23,622 nucleotides of DNA. Origin: Chara braunii. Its lineage: Eukaryota; Streptophyta; Charophyceae; Charales; Characeae. The DNA lies in the NCBI GenBank assembly GCA_003427395.1, contig BFEA01000326.1, positions 171,520 to 195,141 of the forward strand, written 5' to 3'. A program made the translations under genes and the position numbers. Positions 9,192 to 18,929 of the stretch are shown piece after piece. Each line of letters opens with the position of its first letter. The first letter of the stretch is position 1. The notes below the pieces were generated by a model. It ran no database searches, had not been told where the DNA came from, and saw nothing but the letters and a program-made list of their open reading frames with translations.

Positions 9192-9669
9192 CAACAGAAA
9201 AATTCCCATTCCATAAAAAAAAAATCCTTCATATTTATAAATTATCATTCCAATGTTTATCAAATTCTAAAATTTTTAATTTAATTTGATAAGTTCCCGT
9301 CTAAATATGAGCTTTCCCTTCCAACTACATCAATTTGTTCAAGATGGAATGAAAGTCTAGACGAGTTTATAAAATGTTTTAATTAGACTTTCATTCTATT
9401 ACAAGAAATATCGTTTAATTTAAATTGGATTAACCTATTTATTACTGAAAATCCTGACTTAGTATGACAGTCCAATTAAAATATTTTATGAACTCATTAG
9501 CATGCAGTTTAAATAAGAAGGGATACCCCATTCTTGGAAGGAAAGTTTTCAAGTAAGACGAAAAATTTTAAAATTGGAATTACATTTTTTCAGATGGAAT
9601 GAAAATTTGGAATTCATAATGTAATTTTACTCTAGAATGATTATTTAATACTAGGAATTTTTTCTGTTG
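9192..9669. mobile_element. MITE-like foldback insertion
   Basis: A very AT-rich 478-bp block sits exactly inside the protease of element C. Its ends are inverted repeats: caacagaaaaattcc at 9192-9206 against ggaattttttctgttg at 9654-9669, one base length difference. Inside are further inverted pairs: aatgaaagtct with agactttcatt around 9348-9396, and gagtttataaaatgtttt with aaaatattttatgaactc. It therefore folds on itself over much of its length and codes for nothing. I see no clean target duplication at the edges (ctaa left, gaatt right), so the superfamily is not assigned. Confidence 0.7.
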
Positions 9670-10212
9670 GAATTCCCCCCCCACGTACGGGAAACAACAC
9701 TCAGCATCTTCGAGGTAGTCGTTGACTACCATGCGCTGTTTGTTGGCACAGGTCGACTCATGCGCTGCACTTGCCCCTGTAAGCGCAACCTCTCAACGCA
9801 CGCGCGACTAATGAAGTTCCTAGTCGAGCAAGTGTCATAATAGGCCCTGGCCTTGCGAGCGCCAATGACCACCTCGCTGACGAACATCTCACCCTTCGGG
9901 GCTTTGACCAATGCCGTCCAAGAAGCTAGTGGGTCTAATCTAGACCAATCCTCCTCTAGCTCCTCTAACGACTCAAACACATTCATCGAACAGAGGCTCG
10001 ATGGGTCCAAATGTGTTTGCGGGACGACGCTGGAGTCAGTAGCTTGGGTCATGTCTCGAGATGGTGAGGGTGTGTTCACCACCTCGACGCTAGGAGGAAC
10101 AACTACTATTCCTACTGGCCCGACGTGTTTCCCGGAGCAGTGTTAGAAGTACTAGCTACATTGCTACCGACGGGATGGGAGGATCCCAACGCCTGCCCCA
10201 TAGTAGGCGGGA
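9670..10212 (-). pseudogene. Element C gag-pol linker and protease N-terminus
   Basis: Minus strand, above the MITE: an acidic/Ser-rich linker (MNVFESLEELEEDWSRLDPL), then VSEVVIGARKARAYYDTC and NFISRACVERL, the flap-side start of a retropepsin. The active site at 9836-9828 reads D-T-C instead of D-T-G. The frame slips near 9755, after which KQRMVVNDYLEDAE is readable in another frame down to the MITE. Together with the block below 9191 this makes one protease domain interrupted by the insertion. Confidence 0.78.
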
Positions 10213-12049
10213 TCTTCTCAGTCACCTTCTTATTACTACGACATTTGAATTGGTTATGATTATATTCACCACAACGAATGCAAGCATGCCGTGTGTACCG
10301 ATCTCTTCACACATCCTCGGTCAGACCCGCCTTCTCCCATGGGGAAGCATTGGGGTCAACTTGACTCCTTGACCGGGACCCGATTCGGCGTCTACCGGTC
10401 GCCTTACCTTTCTGAGCTACGACAGTGACAACTCCACCCCCTGAAGCTTCAACGCTGCCAACCTCTGAACCTACTCCCTCCTCATAGTTGATGTCTAACT
10501 CAACGGTTGAACCATCGTTATCGACAAACATAATGCGACCTTTCCCCTTCCAGTTGGGAGGGAGTGACTTTCTCCTACCATCAATAGTGGGTGCCTGCCC
10601 ATACCCTATCTTCGCCTCAAGGTCTAGGGCGTTCTTGCTAAACGAGGGAAAGCTGTGAACATTGATGTTGGCCTCACCTGCCAACTGATTCCTGAGAGGC
10701 ATAGGAAAGCATCTCAGGTAGGAGGTGAGTAAAACCTGGGGGTCATAGCGCACCCAGGGACATAGATCATCTACAGCGTCGGTGGCCTCCCTCGCTGACT
10801 TGAACTGCCTCGTGTGCAGGGTCAGGATCGCATCAGTGGCCTTTTGGGCCTCCAAAGGATCATGCCACATTTCTTCCACCAACTTGAGGAAGTCATCCAA
10901 TTGCTGGGTGACCGCCCAAGCGCGAAAGTCATGACCGTATCCCTGCAGCTGTACTAAACCACTCAACCATCTTGCTGCACTACCCTCTAGGTAAGATGCA
11001 GCCACAAACACTTCCTCGTGCGGCAAGGTGATTTTACACTTGACATAGACCAGCACTACCCTCAACCAAGCGGCTATGACCGTCTTTGGTACCCACTGAG
11101 TTTGTCCGGTCCCTGCATTCCACTGGGCTGTGGACCCTGTGATATAGGCGGCTGCACTGGCTGCGGGGGCTGTGTACCATGCGGCTGTACAGGCTGCGAG
11201 ACAGCAGGTTGCGTTGTAATTGCAATCTGCAACGGAGGTTGGAAATAAAGTTGCTGTACACGAACCTGCAAACTAGGACCTAATGAGAGCCCTCCTGAAA
11301 ACGGCATGCCCCGGGAAACGGTCTGAACCGATGCTGGGGCTGTATATGGGGATACCCCAGTCACCGGTGGGACAAAAGGAGGAGGATGTGCAACGGGCCA
11401 GGCACCTAGCCCGGACGGTGATAGTTACGCCTGCATCCGCCCGACTAACACACCCAAGCTCTGTTGGATGTCCTGTAAGATCTCCGTCTGGTGATCTTGC
11501 ATTTCCACCACACTTAACAGGACCGACCGAATGGTTCTCACATCATCCTCCATTTCTGCTGGGAAAATCTCCTCCAACTCACTGACGTCCTCTTGCGTCC
11601 GCTGCATCTTGACCCTTCTCCTAATCATTGCCTCCTAAAGCCGGTTGTAGTTGTGCCTCGCGAGCAGCAACTCGCTGTATGGCGACCTCCTCGGGAGTCA
11701 TCACTAATGGCTGGCTTGCCATAACACCAGCGGACTGACTCAAAGTCTGCGCAACCGTTGACCCTACAAAGTCGGTAGACCCTGCAGAGCTTGTTGACCC
11801 TAAAGATGCTGAACTACCTGCCTGAAAAGGCTGCTCCGCAGAGGTAGCCATTGCTTCTAAAGCTGCGGCTTCACTTACGAGCGCCCTGCTAGCCTCCGCT
11901 GCTCTAGCCCTCGTCTGCTGCTGCTGCCTCCCTCTAAGCTCGCGGAACAGATATCGGTCGCCCTCTGGTCCTTAAGCCAAGTGAGCGATCGGACGGCTAC
12001 GTGAACGCAAGAGTCGGTCGTCCTCTCTAGTCTCCTTCCTATCGCTCAT
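10213..12049 (-). pseudogene. gag: Element C gag, multiply interrupted
   Basis: Structural protein of the particle. The ATG at 12049 (MSDRKETREDDRLLRSRS) opens a frame with a TAA at 11972-11974. The same frame continues from 11851 to a TAG at 11621-11623, where a second frame with an acidic, helix-prone segment (EDVSELEEIFPAEMEDDVRT) overlaps it. A TAA lies at 11425-11427, then a Pro/Gln-rich part to about 11075. The capsid domain, in a third frame, runs 11065-10310 (EEVFVAASYLEGSAARWLSG, FLKLVEEMWHDP, SYLRCFPMPLRNQLAGE). A TGA at 10307-10309 precedes a complete zinc knuckle CIRCGEYNHNQFKC at 10282-10241. The knuckle is in frame with the capsid, so the TGA is a point lesion. Confidence 0.85.
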
Positions 12050-13330
12050 AAGCTACAACACTGCACACAATCTGCACTAGTACACTCTAGATGCCTACGA
12101 CAGTGTCATGCGTAAACCAATAAAATTAATTGATGGCAATAATAGAGACCGTACACTCGGGCCCAACAGGTAAGTCAGATTCCTACAAACGAAACTATTT
12201 TTAGTCTGAGTCCGCGAGCAAAATGCACAATGATTAGAGACAATTCTAATTATGTTGTCTGTCAGATGTTAAATGGTTGTACATCTAACTAATCAAAACA
12301 TAAAAATAGAATCATTTGTGTGGATGAGGATACTATGGAAAATTTCTCAAACTTATCACCTGAAATCTACCCCTCCCTTAGTTCTTCTGAATGTCACTTG
12401 ACGTCAGTGTCCCTGAGCTGTCCAGAGAGCAGTGTGTGACTAAAGGTGTGCACGGCCCACCGCTGTGCCCCGAGTAGCTGCTGAGCCGGCCAACCCTGCA
12501 CTGTGTTTATCCTCGTGTGCACGAGCCTTACAACCATTGGCTGATCCAGAGGCAATTTAACGACCGTCCCCAAGTGTCATCAGGAATTACTTTACGTCGC
12601 AGCAGGACGACGACCACAGCCAATGGTTTCCCCTTTCGATGCTTATTTAAAGACGCCCGGTCTAGTCTCCCACGTAGGGCTGGCCTGCCCTTCGGTACCC
12701 ATCTAACAGCGCAGCAAGCCGAGCAAAGCACAAGCAGCAAAGCATGCGTGCTATACTCCCGATGGGTTGGCATGGTGACAGTGACCCAGTGCTTCGTCCA
12801 GGGCCCTTCAGAAAGCTCCGCCCATCTTCTCCCAGATGCTCCACGTGAACATTGCAGACTCTCAAGGTTGAGCGCACTCGACACCTCACAATGAGAGGAC
12901 TCTCAAGAAGGAACACACAACCGCACGGTAAGAAGTGTTGAAGAGGGTAGATAAGGTTAAGAGCAACGTACGTCAAACAACTGCCCCCAACTACAGAGAT
13001 AATCTCACTAGATGACCTTACGCCGATTGTGATGACCAGTCATTGCTTCGGCACAACCAGCATTGCATGCCATGCCACCTCAGCACCAATTGCACATCAG
13101 ATAGTTCTCATCACACTGTCCAGACCCACATTACATCACGTAGCCTTTCTGGCAATCCCCTCACCTCCTAGGTCGCCTGTTACTTGTCTCCGGCGGCCCA
13201 ACTCACTACACACCAAATATTCTCTCCGCTCTCCTTACTACACACCACTTACGGCCCAACTCACCAAGCAGACCGCATGTATGTACCGCATTAGGCAGAA
13301 GACAAGCGCCAGATGAGCGCAATCGTACCA
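12050..13330 (-). other. Leader of element C, no gene seen
   Basis: About 1.28 kb between the gag ATG and the primer-binding site. Overlapping open frames on both strands near 12520-12900 have no recognisable domain and look random. The length is similar to the leaders of B and D. Confidence 0.5.
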
Positions 13331-13344
13331 CATTTCTGATACCA
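13331..13344 (-). other. Primer-binding site of element C
   Basis: On the minus strand this reads tggtatcagaaatg; the first nine to ten bases match the complement of the initiator tRNA-Met 3' end used by most plant gypsy elements (tggtatcagagc). It lies three bases inside a TG at 13348 that would be the inner LTR end, and in the right place upstream of gag. Confidence 0.72.
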
Positions 13345-14238
13345 AATTGCAAGGAAGATGAGCAATAGCGAACTTCAGCAATCAAACAGCATCATATACA
13401 CAACACCAGATAGTCGTGACCTCGAACCAACAACAAAATTGCATCACGAGTTTCAGCAAATAAGAACACACCAAGAGCTCATAATTGACAATGCTGGTAA
13501 AGTCTCATCACCATCATCAATGAAGAACCAATGTTGATATCCTATCTGGCGCTCGGTGCCCAGACTACAAATGGCAGATCCTATCTAGCCTAGACTACAA
13601 TGCCGAAGATGACGTCAACAGCTTCCCCGAAGTTCGAGCATACAGCGACCAATGTCGCACGCTTCCAGCACCAGGTATGTCTCCCGCCTCACTCACAACC
13701 TCGTTCCCGAACACACAGATGCCACTTGCACCCAAGGACCACCCTGCGCCACACCTAGCTTACAGCAGCGCAGCTCGGCTATGGCTGCCTGCTCCTTCCT
13801 GCTCGCCCGTGAGCGTGTGAACGCCAACCAGCTTCAGAGCAGCAGTGCTTGTGCAGCATGCAGCCAACACCCGAATCTCCAATGCGGAGGCAGGCCCTTT
13901 GCTATATGGAAGTGGCCTGCCTGGCTGCGCTGAACCTTTCCCAAGAAGCTTCCGGTAGTGGTTGCTCATGTCCAACTGTCAACGGCCGGTGTTAGGCCCA
14001 CATCCCGTATCCAGCCCAGGGCCTCCCTTCCATAAATTCAAACAGTGCCAAAAACAGGCTGCCCAGGGCGTGGGTTCTTCCAACCAACTGGCGCTGCGCA
14101 ACTGCCTGAATTTCCTTGAGTTGTGTGGTGACCAAAATAGGGGCCCTCAGGCCCTCGTCGTGCCTGCCTTCACTTAGGGCGGTCGACGTGATACTTGGCA
14201 GGGCCTGAAAGGGGCTTATAGGGGCATAAGCCTCGTAC

Positions 14239-14261
14239 ATCAATCAATCAATCAATCAATT
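14239..14261. repeat. ATCA microsatellite
   Basis: Five to six tandem catca/atca units, followed by a poly-T run near 14280-14294. Confidence 0.85.
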
Positions 14262-14349
14262 AATGAATTCATTTTTATTTCTTTTTTTTTTTTTCCCGTT
14301 TTGATTATTTTTGTACTTTGAAAATAAATAAAAGGCCAAAAAATAAAAT

Positions 14350-14400
14350 AAAAAATATGGGGGTGTAGAGCACGAAAAACTCTACATCCCCATATTTTTT
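14350..14400. repeat. 21-bp-stem hairpin with AT-rich extended arms
   Basis: Left arm 14350-14370 and right arm 14380-14400 are inverted copies with a single difference (a G-T pair), around a 9-base loop cacgaaaaa. Outside the arms, A-rich sequence on the left (aaaaaataaaataaa) and T-rich on the right (attattattttatttt) extend the pairing imperfectly. It could be a small foldback transposon or a transcribed hairpin; nothing here decides. Confidence 0.7.
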
Positions 14401-15124
14401 AATTATTATTATTTTATTTTTTTTGGGAGGGTTTCGTCAGTCTGTACGGGACCGTTCATACAGCCATACGACCGTCCGTACGATCAGAGCCCCTTACGAC
14501 GTACAGGGTGCAACACACGTTACAATTTGGCTACGTGTTCTTACTTCGCCACCTTCCTCATCAGCAAAGAAGGTGAAAGAGACAAGAAAGAGAAACAGAG
14601 GAATGAAGTGAGTCAAGATAGAGAGACACGAGCAAGACATTTTCACAATGTGTGTTCGCCGCACAATAAATAATTACAAGACAATAATAAATTTCACGGC
14701 CACACCCGCCGTGACCCGGTTTCACTCTCCTAGAGCAAGAAATAAATAACAAAAATAAAGAAGGAACAAATTTCAATTTAATCCTATTTCTAACTTCTGC
14801 TCTCTGTCGGACTCCGTCCTATGTGTGATGACGTCCTAATGAGAGTGCACAGGTACCCCAACGATGACCAGTGTGATCAAAACACAACAACACATGTGAG
14901 TATGCACGACAACCATAGAACAACCTAGACATGTGAGTAAGTCGGCCAACATAACAATTACAATCAATTGTCAGCATCCTTTCCTCTTCAGCTGCACCAT
15001 CTGCAGAAACCAATGCGGCCAGACACAAGTGTGGCATACTGCGTAGCCACACGGGCCCTGGCAGGATCCGTCCCGCACTTTCAGCTTAAAAGCCTTAAAC
15101 TTAGGGCTTATAGGCCCCGATCGT

Positions 15125-15240
15125 TTCAGCCTGAAAGCTGAAATACGAGGGCCTGCAGGCCCTATTCCGTTTCAGCCTATTTCTGGGCCTTTCAGGCCCA
15201 GAGGCTTTTCAGCCTGAAACGGAGGGCCATTTTCAGGCCC
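15125..15240 (+). repeat. Nested palindrome cluster in D LTR
   Basis: Perfect 14-bp palindrome gggcctgcaggccc at 15149-15162. A nested stem follows: outer arms ccgtttcag (15167-15175) and ctgaaacgg (15214-15222), inner arms tctgggcct (15182-15190) and aggcccaga (15194-15202) with loop ttc. Also ttcagcctgaaagctgaa just before. The nested stem is present without change in the 3' LTR at 23063-23118. Confidence 0.85.
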
Positions 15241-15539
15241 TCATTGTGTTCAACCTACCTAAGACTCAGGCACTGAAACAGGGTTTCGGGAACAGGCCAG
15301 AAATAGCCTGTTCCCCACGCCAGCTCGAGCAGGAGCTGCAGCTGCAGCCCCTGACTCCCTTCGGCATTGGCAAGAGCAGCCTCCTGGATTGCTCGCCTGC
15401 AGTCAGGAGGCACACCCGAGTAGTACATAGGAGAGTCCCATGCACTTCACGGGTAGGTAGTTGGACAGTAGGCACGAGTAGTCTTCAGGATTCAGCGCAG
15501 CACTCAGGAGGAGCGCTGCAGGGAGTTGCTTAGCGCTAG

Positions 15540-15604
15540 CAGTAGTCTTCAGCGCTGGGCGCCAGTAGACATAGCAGTAGTCTTCAGCGTTGGGCGCTAG
15601 TAGG
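15540..15604 (+). repeat. 35-bp tandem repeat in D LTR
   Basis: cagtagtcttcagcgctggg plus 15 more bases, followed directly by a second copy with few changes; a third, shorter relative (gagtagtcttcaggattcag) lies about 70 bp upstream. The same arrangement occurs in the 3' LTR near 23436-23500. Confidence 0.75.
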
Positions 15605-15729
15605 TGGTAGATAGTAGAGTTGGGAGAGATGGCTGGCGGAGGCCAGCGAGACTTACCTGTGGCGCCATAGCTCCGGCTCCATCTTCGAGGTACCTGCATC
15701 AAGGCGCCAACTTCACAGGTTAGTACTGG

Positions 15730-15731
<2 letters not shown>

Positions 15732-15798
<67 letters not shown>
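15732..15798. repeat. GA microsatellite in D 5' LTR
   Basis: About 33 uninterrupted GA units, ending in a short A run. The corresponding part of the 3' LTR lies outside the window. Confidence 0.95.
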
Positions 15799-15805
<7 letters not shown>

Positions 15806-16256
15806 CTTATTCCTCTTGTTCTAAGTCCACGATCTCTTCTTCCCCTCTCACCATCTGACTTCTTAGTATTAGCGGACTACTACAGAGAGAGAGTTGTGAC
15901 TTGGGACTTGACGACATTGGATCCAGACTTGACATTCGGGATTCATACATTTCGACGAGGGACTATTTGGGCTGTGCCGAAGACTTGGTGTTGACGACAT
16001 TCCCATCTTCCCCTCCTCTTCGTCTAACCCCCCTTCTTCTTCGTCTGTGTATGATAGGGGCTGGCGCAGTCTTCCTGTGTGAAGCGCCAGACCCCATTCA
16101 CACCATGTAACGATGATGATGATGTATGTTCAGGGCTGCATTGCAATATTGATTGTTCGGATCATTGGTATCAAAGTCTTCCGCTGTGCTATCTTATACT
16201 TTGTATTGAGAGGTCGGTTCTTGTTCTGGTCTGCACCGTTACAGTATGCAACAGTT

Positions 16257-16268
16257 TGGTATCGGAGC
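16257..16268 (+). other. Element D primer-binding site
   Basis: tggtatcggagc differs at one base from the common plant initiator tRNA-Met site tggtatcagagc and lies three bases after the LTR end. Reverse transcription of minus-strand strong-stop DNA would start here. Confidence 0.85.
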
Positions 16269-17051
16269 GGACCTCTCATTGTCAGGACCCGCTCAATCAA
16301 ATAGCCAGCTTGCTTGATCTATTGATTACTCGTTCGTAAATCAAGCAGGACTTCGTCAAATCTCTGAATTTTTTTTTTTCTTGCAACAACTATCTGAAAG
16401 TTTTGATATTCGCATTTCGTTTTACCTGAAAATTTGTAATATTAGTATTTCGTTTCTACGTAACAAATATCTGAAAATTTCTGATAAATCGCATTTCGTT
16501 TTGTCTGAAAATTCCCGATAGTAGCATTTCGTTTCTCTGATATTTCGCATACATAGTTGAAAATTTATGATGTTAGTATTTCGTTCTCTAGGCATATTGA
16601 GATAACGATAAAAGTGGTCATATTCTCGGAAACTGGAATTATTTTTTTCTAAAAATCGAATTTTCATTCTATCTTGCAATTTTTTTTTTTTTTGAAAACC
16701 GAAATCTTGCGAAGCCTACCAATATTTCGATAGGCATATTCGAAGGTTGCCATATTATCAGAAACGGGATTTAGTTCTTTTATTCTACCTCGCAAATTTT
16801 TTACAATATCGCATTTTGTAAAAGCCGAAACTTTGCGGAACCTAGCCTAGAGCTCGTTTATAGTACTCTTCTGACATGTCTCACTCATACCAGATCGACA
16901 GATTAAAAAAAAAAAAAAAAGGAAGTAGTCCTCTTTTATTTATTTATTTATTTTATCTGTTGATTAGGGCCGGGAGGAAAGTATTGTCGGGTTGGTTCCC
17001 TACCTGCGTTTTCCCTCCCCACACAATCTTTGCATGCATTTCCGGGTTGAT
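16269..17051 (+). other. Element D leader, AT-rich part with degenerate repeats
   Basis: No gene seen. Two units of about 80 bp, 16411-16489 and 16490-16579, share gcatttcgtttt...ctgaaaatt and end in a gtag/ttag word; a partial third unit follows. Poly-T (16680-16692), poly-A (16905-16920) and TTTA runs occur. Open frames here are compositional. Confidence 0.55.
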
Positions 17052-17265
17052 ACAGTGCCACGTAAGCAGTGCCATGTAAGCAACAGTGCCACGTAAGAAA
17101 TGCCACGTCAGCAGTGCCACGTCACAGTGCCACGTAAGCAACAGTACCACGTCACAGTGTCGCGTAAGCAACAATGCCACGTCAGCAGTGCCACATCACA
17201 GTGCTACATAAGCAACAGTGCCACGTCAGCAGTGCCACGTCTAGTGCCACGTCAGCAGCGCCCTG
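17052..17265 (+). repeat. 14-copy minisatellite with ACGT core in D leader
   Basis: Fourteen copies of gtgccacgt or close variants (gtgccatgt, gtaccacgt, gtgtcgcgt, gtgctacat), spaced 11-17 bp and followed alternately by aagcaa or cagca. Most copies read GCCACGTCA or GCCACGTAA, with an ACGT core. It lies between the primer site and gag. An open frame through it gives only a repetitive His/Val/Ser/Gln peptide. Confidence 0.88.
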
Positions 17266-17291
17266 CCACCATAACGGGCGCAGCTCTGGGC

Positions 17292-18913
17292 ATGCAAGGC
17301 CAACTAGCTAATGAGTCTCTTGCCGACTACAAAAAGCGGTTCCAGGCTCAGATCGCTCTCATCGAGGCTGGGGAACAGCGCCAGCTGGCAGCTGAGGCTG
17401 CCTGCCTACAGGCTGAAGCAGCGGCAACAGCTGAGAAGCAGCGGCTACAGGACGAAGCAGACACTGATACCCAGGCATGCCGCAAGGAGGCCCAGGTTCT
17501 GCTGCAGCGGCACGAAGCTGCCAGCGTTGACAGACTCAAGTTCTGGCACTTTGAACCGGCCAATGGCGACGACGCGATACTGGAATAGCAACATAAGGAG
17601 TTCCTCTCCAAACTCGTGACACGGTTGTTGTACACTTGCAACCACCAACAGTCCGAGTTAGAGAACAGAACCAGGAACTGCAGCAACAGTACCAGGATCT
17701 GAAGACACAACACCAGGAGTTGGCGAACCTCCGCCGGATGGTGCAGAGGCACGAGGATGCTACACGGACACTCAATTTCCGTGTACTGGACTTGGAGCAA
17801 GTTGTACCAGGACCAGATGCTGGTGAGTCCAGCAGTGCACCCTCTAACCGCCAACTGGAGCAATGCGTCGACCACGTCCTCGCAATGCTCGGCGACATCA
17901 GCACCTTCGCTGCGTCGACCACCATCAGCAATCAGCTGCACACTTTGAAGACCGAGTTCCAGCAACTGCAGTCGACGAACACGGATGGCAACAATCCTAA
18001 GCAATACAAGATGCCAACTTTTCAACTGGAAAAGTTCGACGACTATACGCATCAGGACCCGGTGCTTTGGTGGGAAGCTTTCACGACACAACTGCGGATT
18101 CTGCCTGTCACCAAGCACTCGTACATCGGCGCCCTGTTCATGAACTCAAAGGGCGGATGCCAGATCTGGTTGACTCACCTGGAAGCCACCCACAGTGTCG
18201 ACGTCGCCGATCTGTAGGACAAGATCACATGGGAAGAGTTAACATGGCTGTGGAAGAAGCGGTTCATCGTCGACGACGCTCCAACACTTGTCATCAACCG
18301 TCTCTTCACCATGTCTCAGGGCAACACAACAACACGTGACAGGCTCACGGAATGGCAGAAGATCGCGGCCGTGCCCGATCTGGACTTACCATTCACGCAT
18401 CTACGCCATGAGTTCTACAACAGGTCATGCGCTGCGCTGAGCCAGGCACTTGGTGATCACGAGCAGTATGCAACTTTCGCCGAGATCATTGACAAGGCAA
18501 GAGAGATCATCAAGACCAATAGGTCGGTTGCACACGAGAAGTCAACGTGGCAGCCAACCTATGTGGAGAAGGTGAGAACTGGTCCGCGACAGCAGCAGTT
18601 CGCTGCAGTCCAATTGGACACTGTGGAAGACCCAGCAGCCACCCAAGCGTCACGTGAGGGATATCAGGTGGTTGCTGTCCAGCCGCGAAGCAACATCAAG
18701 CCCCGAGTGAACGGGAAGGCGAAATCAGCATCGCCGGCCGGAAATGGACAGCCGGCACCACCATGGGTCAAGTTCGGCTTGACCGAGGCCGAGTACAAGT
18801 ACCGCAACCNTTACGGCTGNTGTTACTGGTGCAACAACACCAAGCACAAGACCTCCATTTGCCAGGATCAGGCCAAGGAGGATGTGCGGCCTCGTCTTAA
18901 CTCGGGAAACTGA
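17292..18913 (+). pseudogene. gag: Element D gag
   Basis: Start placed at the ATG 17292, the first after the minisatellite that leads into conserved-looking sequence; an earlier in-frame ATG at 17100 lies within the repeats. N-terminal part: coiled-coil-like, Ala/Gln/Glu-rich (LADYKKRFQAQIALIEAGEQ), with a TAG at 17586-17588. The frame shifts near 17660 into a Gln-rich helix (QELQQQYQDLKTQHQEL). The capsid follows (MPTFQLEKFDDYTHQDPVLW, ITWEELTWLWKKRFIVDDAP, FTHLRHEFYNRSCAALSQAL), with a TAG at 18215-18217 inside it. A zinc knuckle CYWCNNTKHKTSIC lies at 18821-18862, next to unresolved bases at 18810 and 18820. Ends at TGA 18911-18913. Pol follows in the +1 frame after about 16 bases. Confidence 0.87.
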
Positions 18914-18929
18914 GTTGCGCAGGAGGTAA

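Larger units (their letters stand above)
8589..13347 (-). mobile_element. Element C: degenerate Ty3/gypsy retrotransposon body
   Basis: Read on the minus strand from high to low coordinates: primer-binding site 13344-13331, leader to 12050, gag 12049-10213, protease split by a MITE, RT N-terminus ending at about 8589. The RT palm and everything after it are missing here. The RT end, RNase H and integrase start found on the same strand at 705-1546 are the expected continuation, less about 130 codons. Its LTR should begin at 13348 and extend upward. Confidence 0.75.
13348..15029 (-). repeat. Probable 5' LTR of element C plus flank; outer edge unresolved
   Basis: The inner end is placed by the adjacent primer-binding site (tgcaagg at 13348 on the plus strand). 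No second copy exists in the window, so the outer end cannot be fixed; it lies somewhere up to the start of D at 15030. Notable content: palindromic words ggcttat...ataagcc near 14213-14232, ggccctcaggccc near 14142-14155, an ATCA repeat, a long hairpin at 14350-14400, and a GAGA-rich stretch at about 14570-14640. No protein gene is seen in this 1.7 kb. Confidence 0.4.
15030..16253 (+). repeat. Element D 5' LTR
   Basis: Begins tgtggcatactgcg, exactly as the copy after the polypurine tract at 22921, and ends with CA at 16252-16253, three bases before the primer site. Length is 1224 bp. The left 690 bp align with the 3' copy with, by eye, 30-35 substitutions and three small indels (about 5%). 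The LTR contains a palindrome cluster (15125-15240), a 35-bp tandem repeat and a long GA repeat. I did not find a convincing TATA box or polyadenylation signal. Confidence 0.92.

Noticed and set aside
9192-9669. Intron within the C protease
   Set aside because: The ends are inverted repeats without GT...AG placement in the minus-strand reading, and gypsy proteases have no intron here.
11621-11628. Overlap of a stop and ATG in C gag as translational coupling
   Set aside because: This is a prokaryotic-style arrangement. In a decayed eukaryotic gag with several other frame breaks, a chance frameshift is more likely.
12517-12976. Overlapping open frames on both strands of the C leader as a possible host gene
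   Set aside because: Neither strand shows a known motif, the frames overlap, and the position is the untranslated leader of C.
15246-15533. Open frames within the D LTR, repeated on the opposite strand and in the 3' LTR
   Set aside because: They are LTR sequence in both copies, have no domain, and cover the palindromes and tandem repeats.
17052-17265. CRISPR-like direct repeat array
   Set aside because: Units are 11-17 bp with no unique spacers, no cas genes, and the context is a eukaryotic retrotransposon leader.
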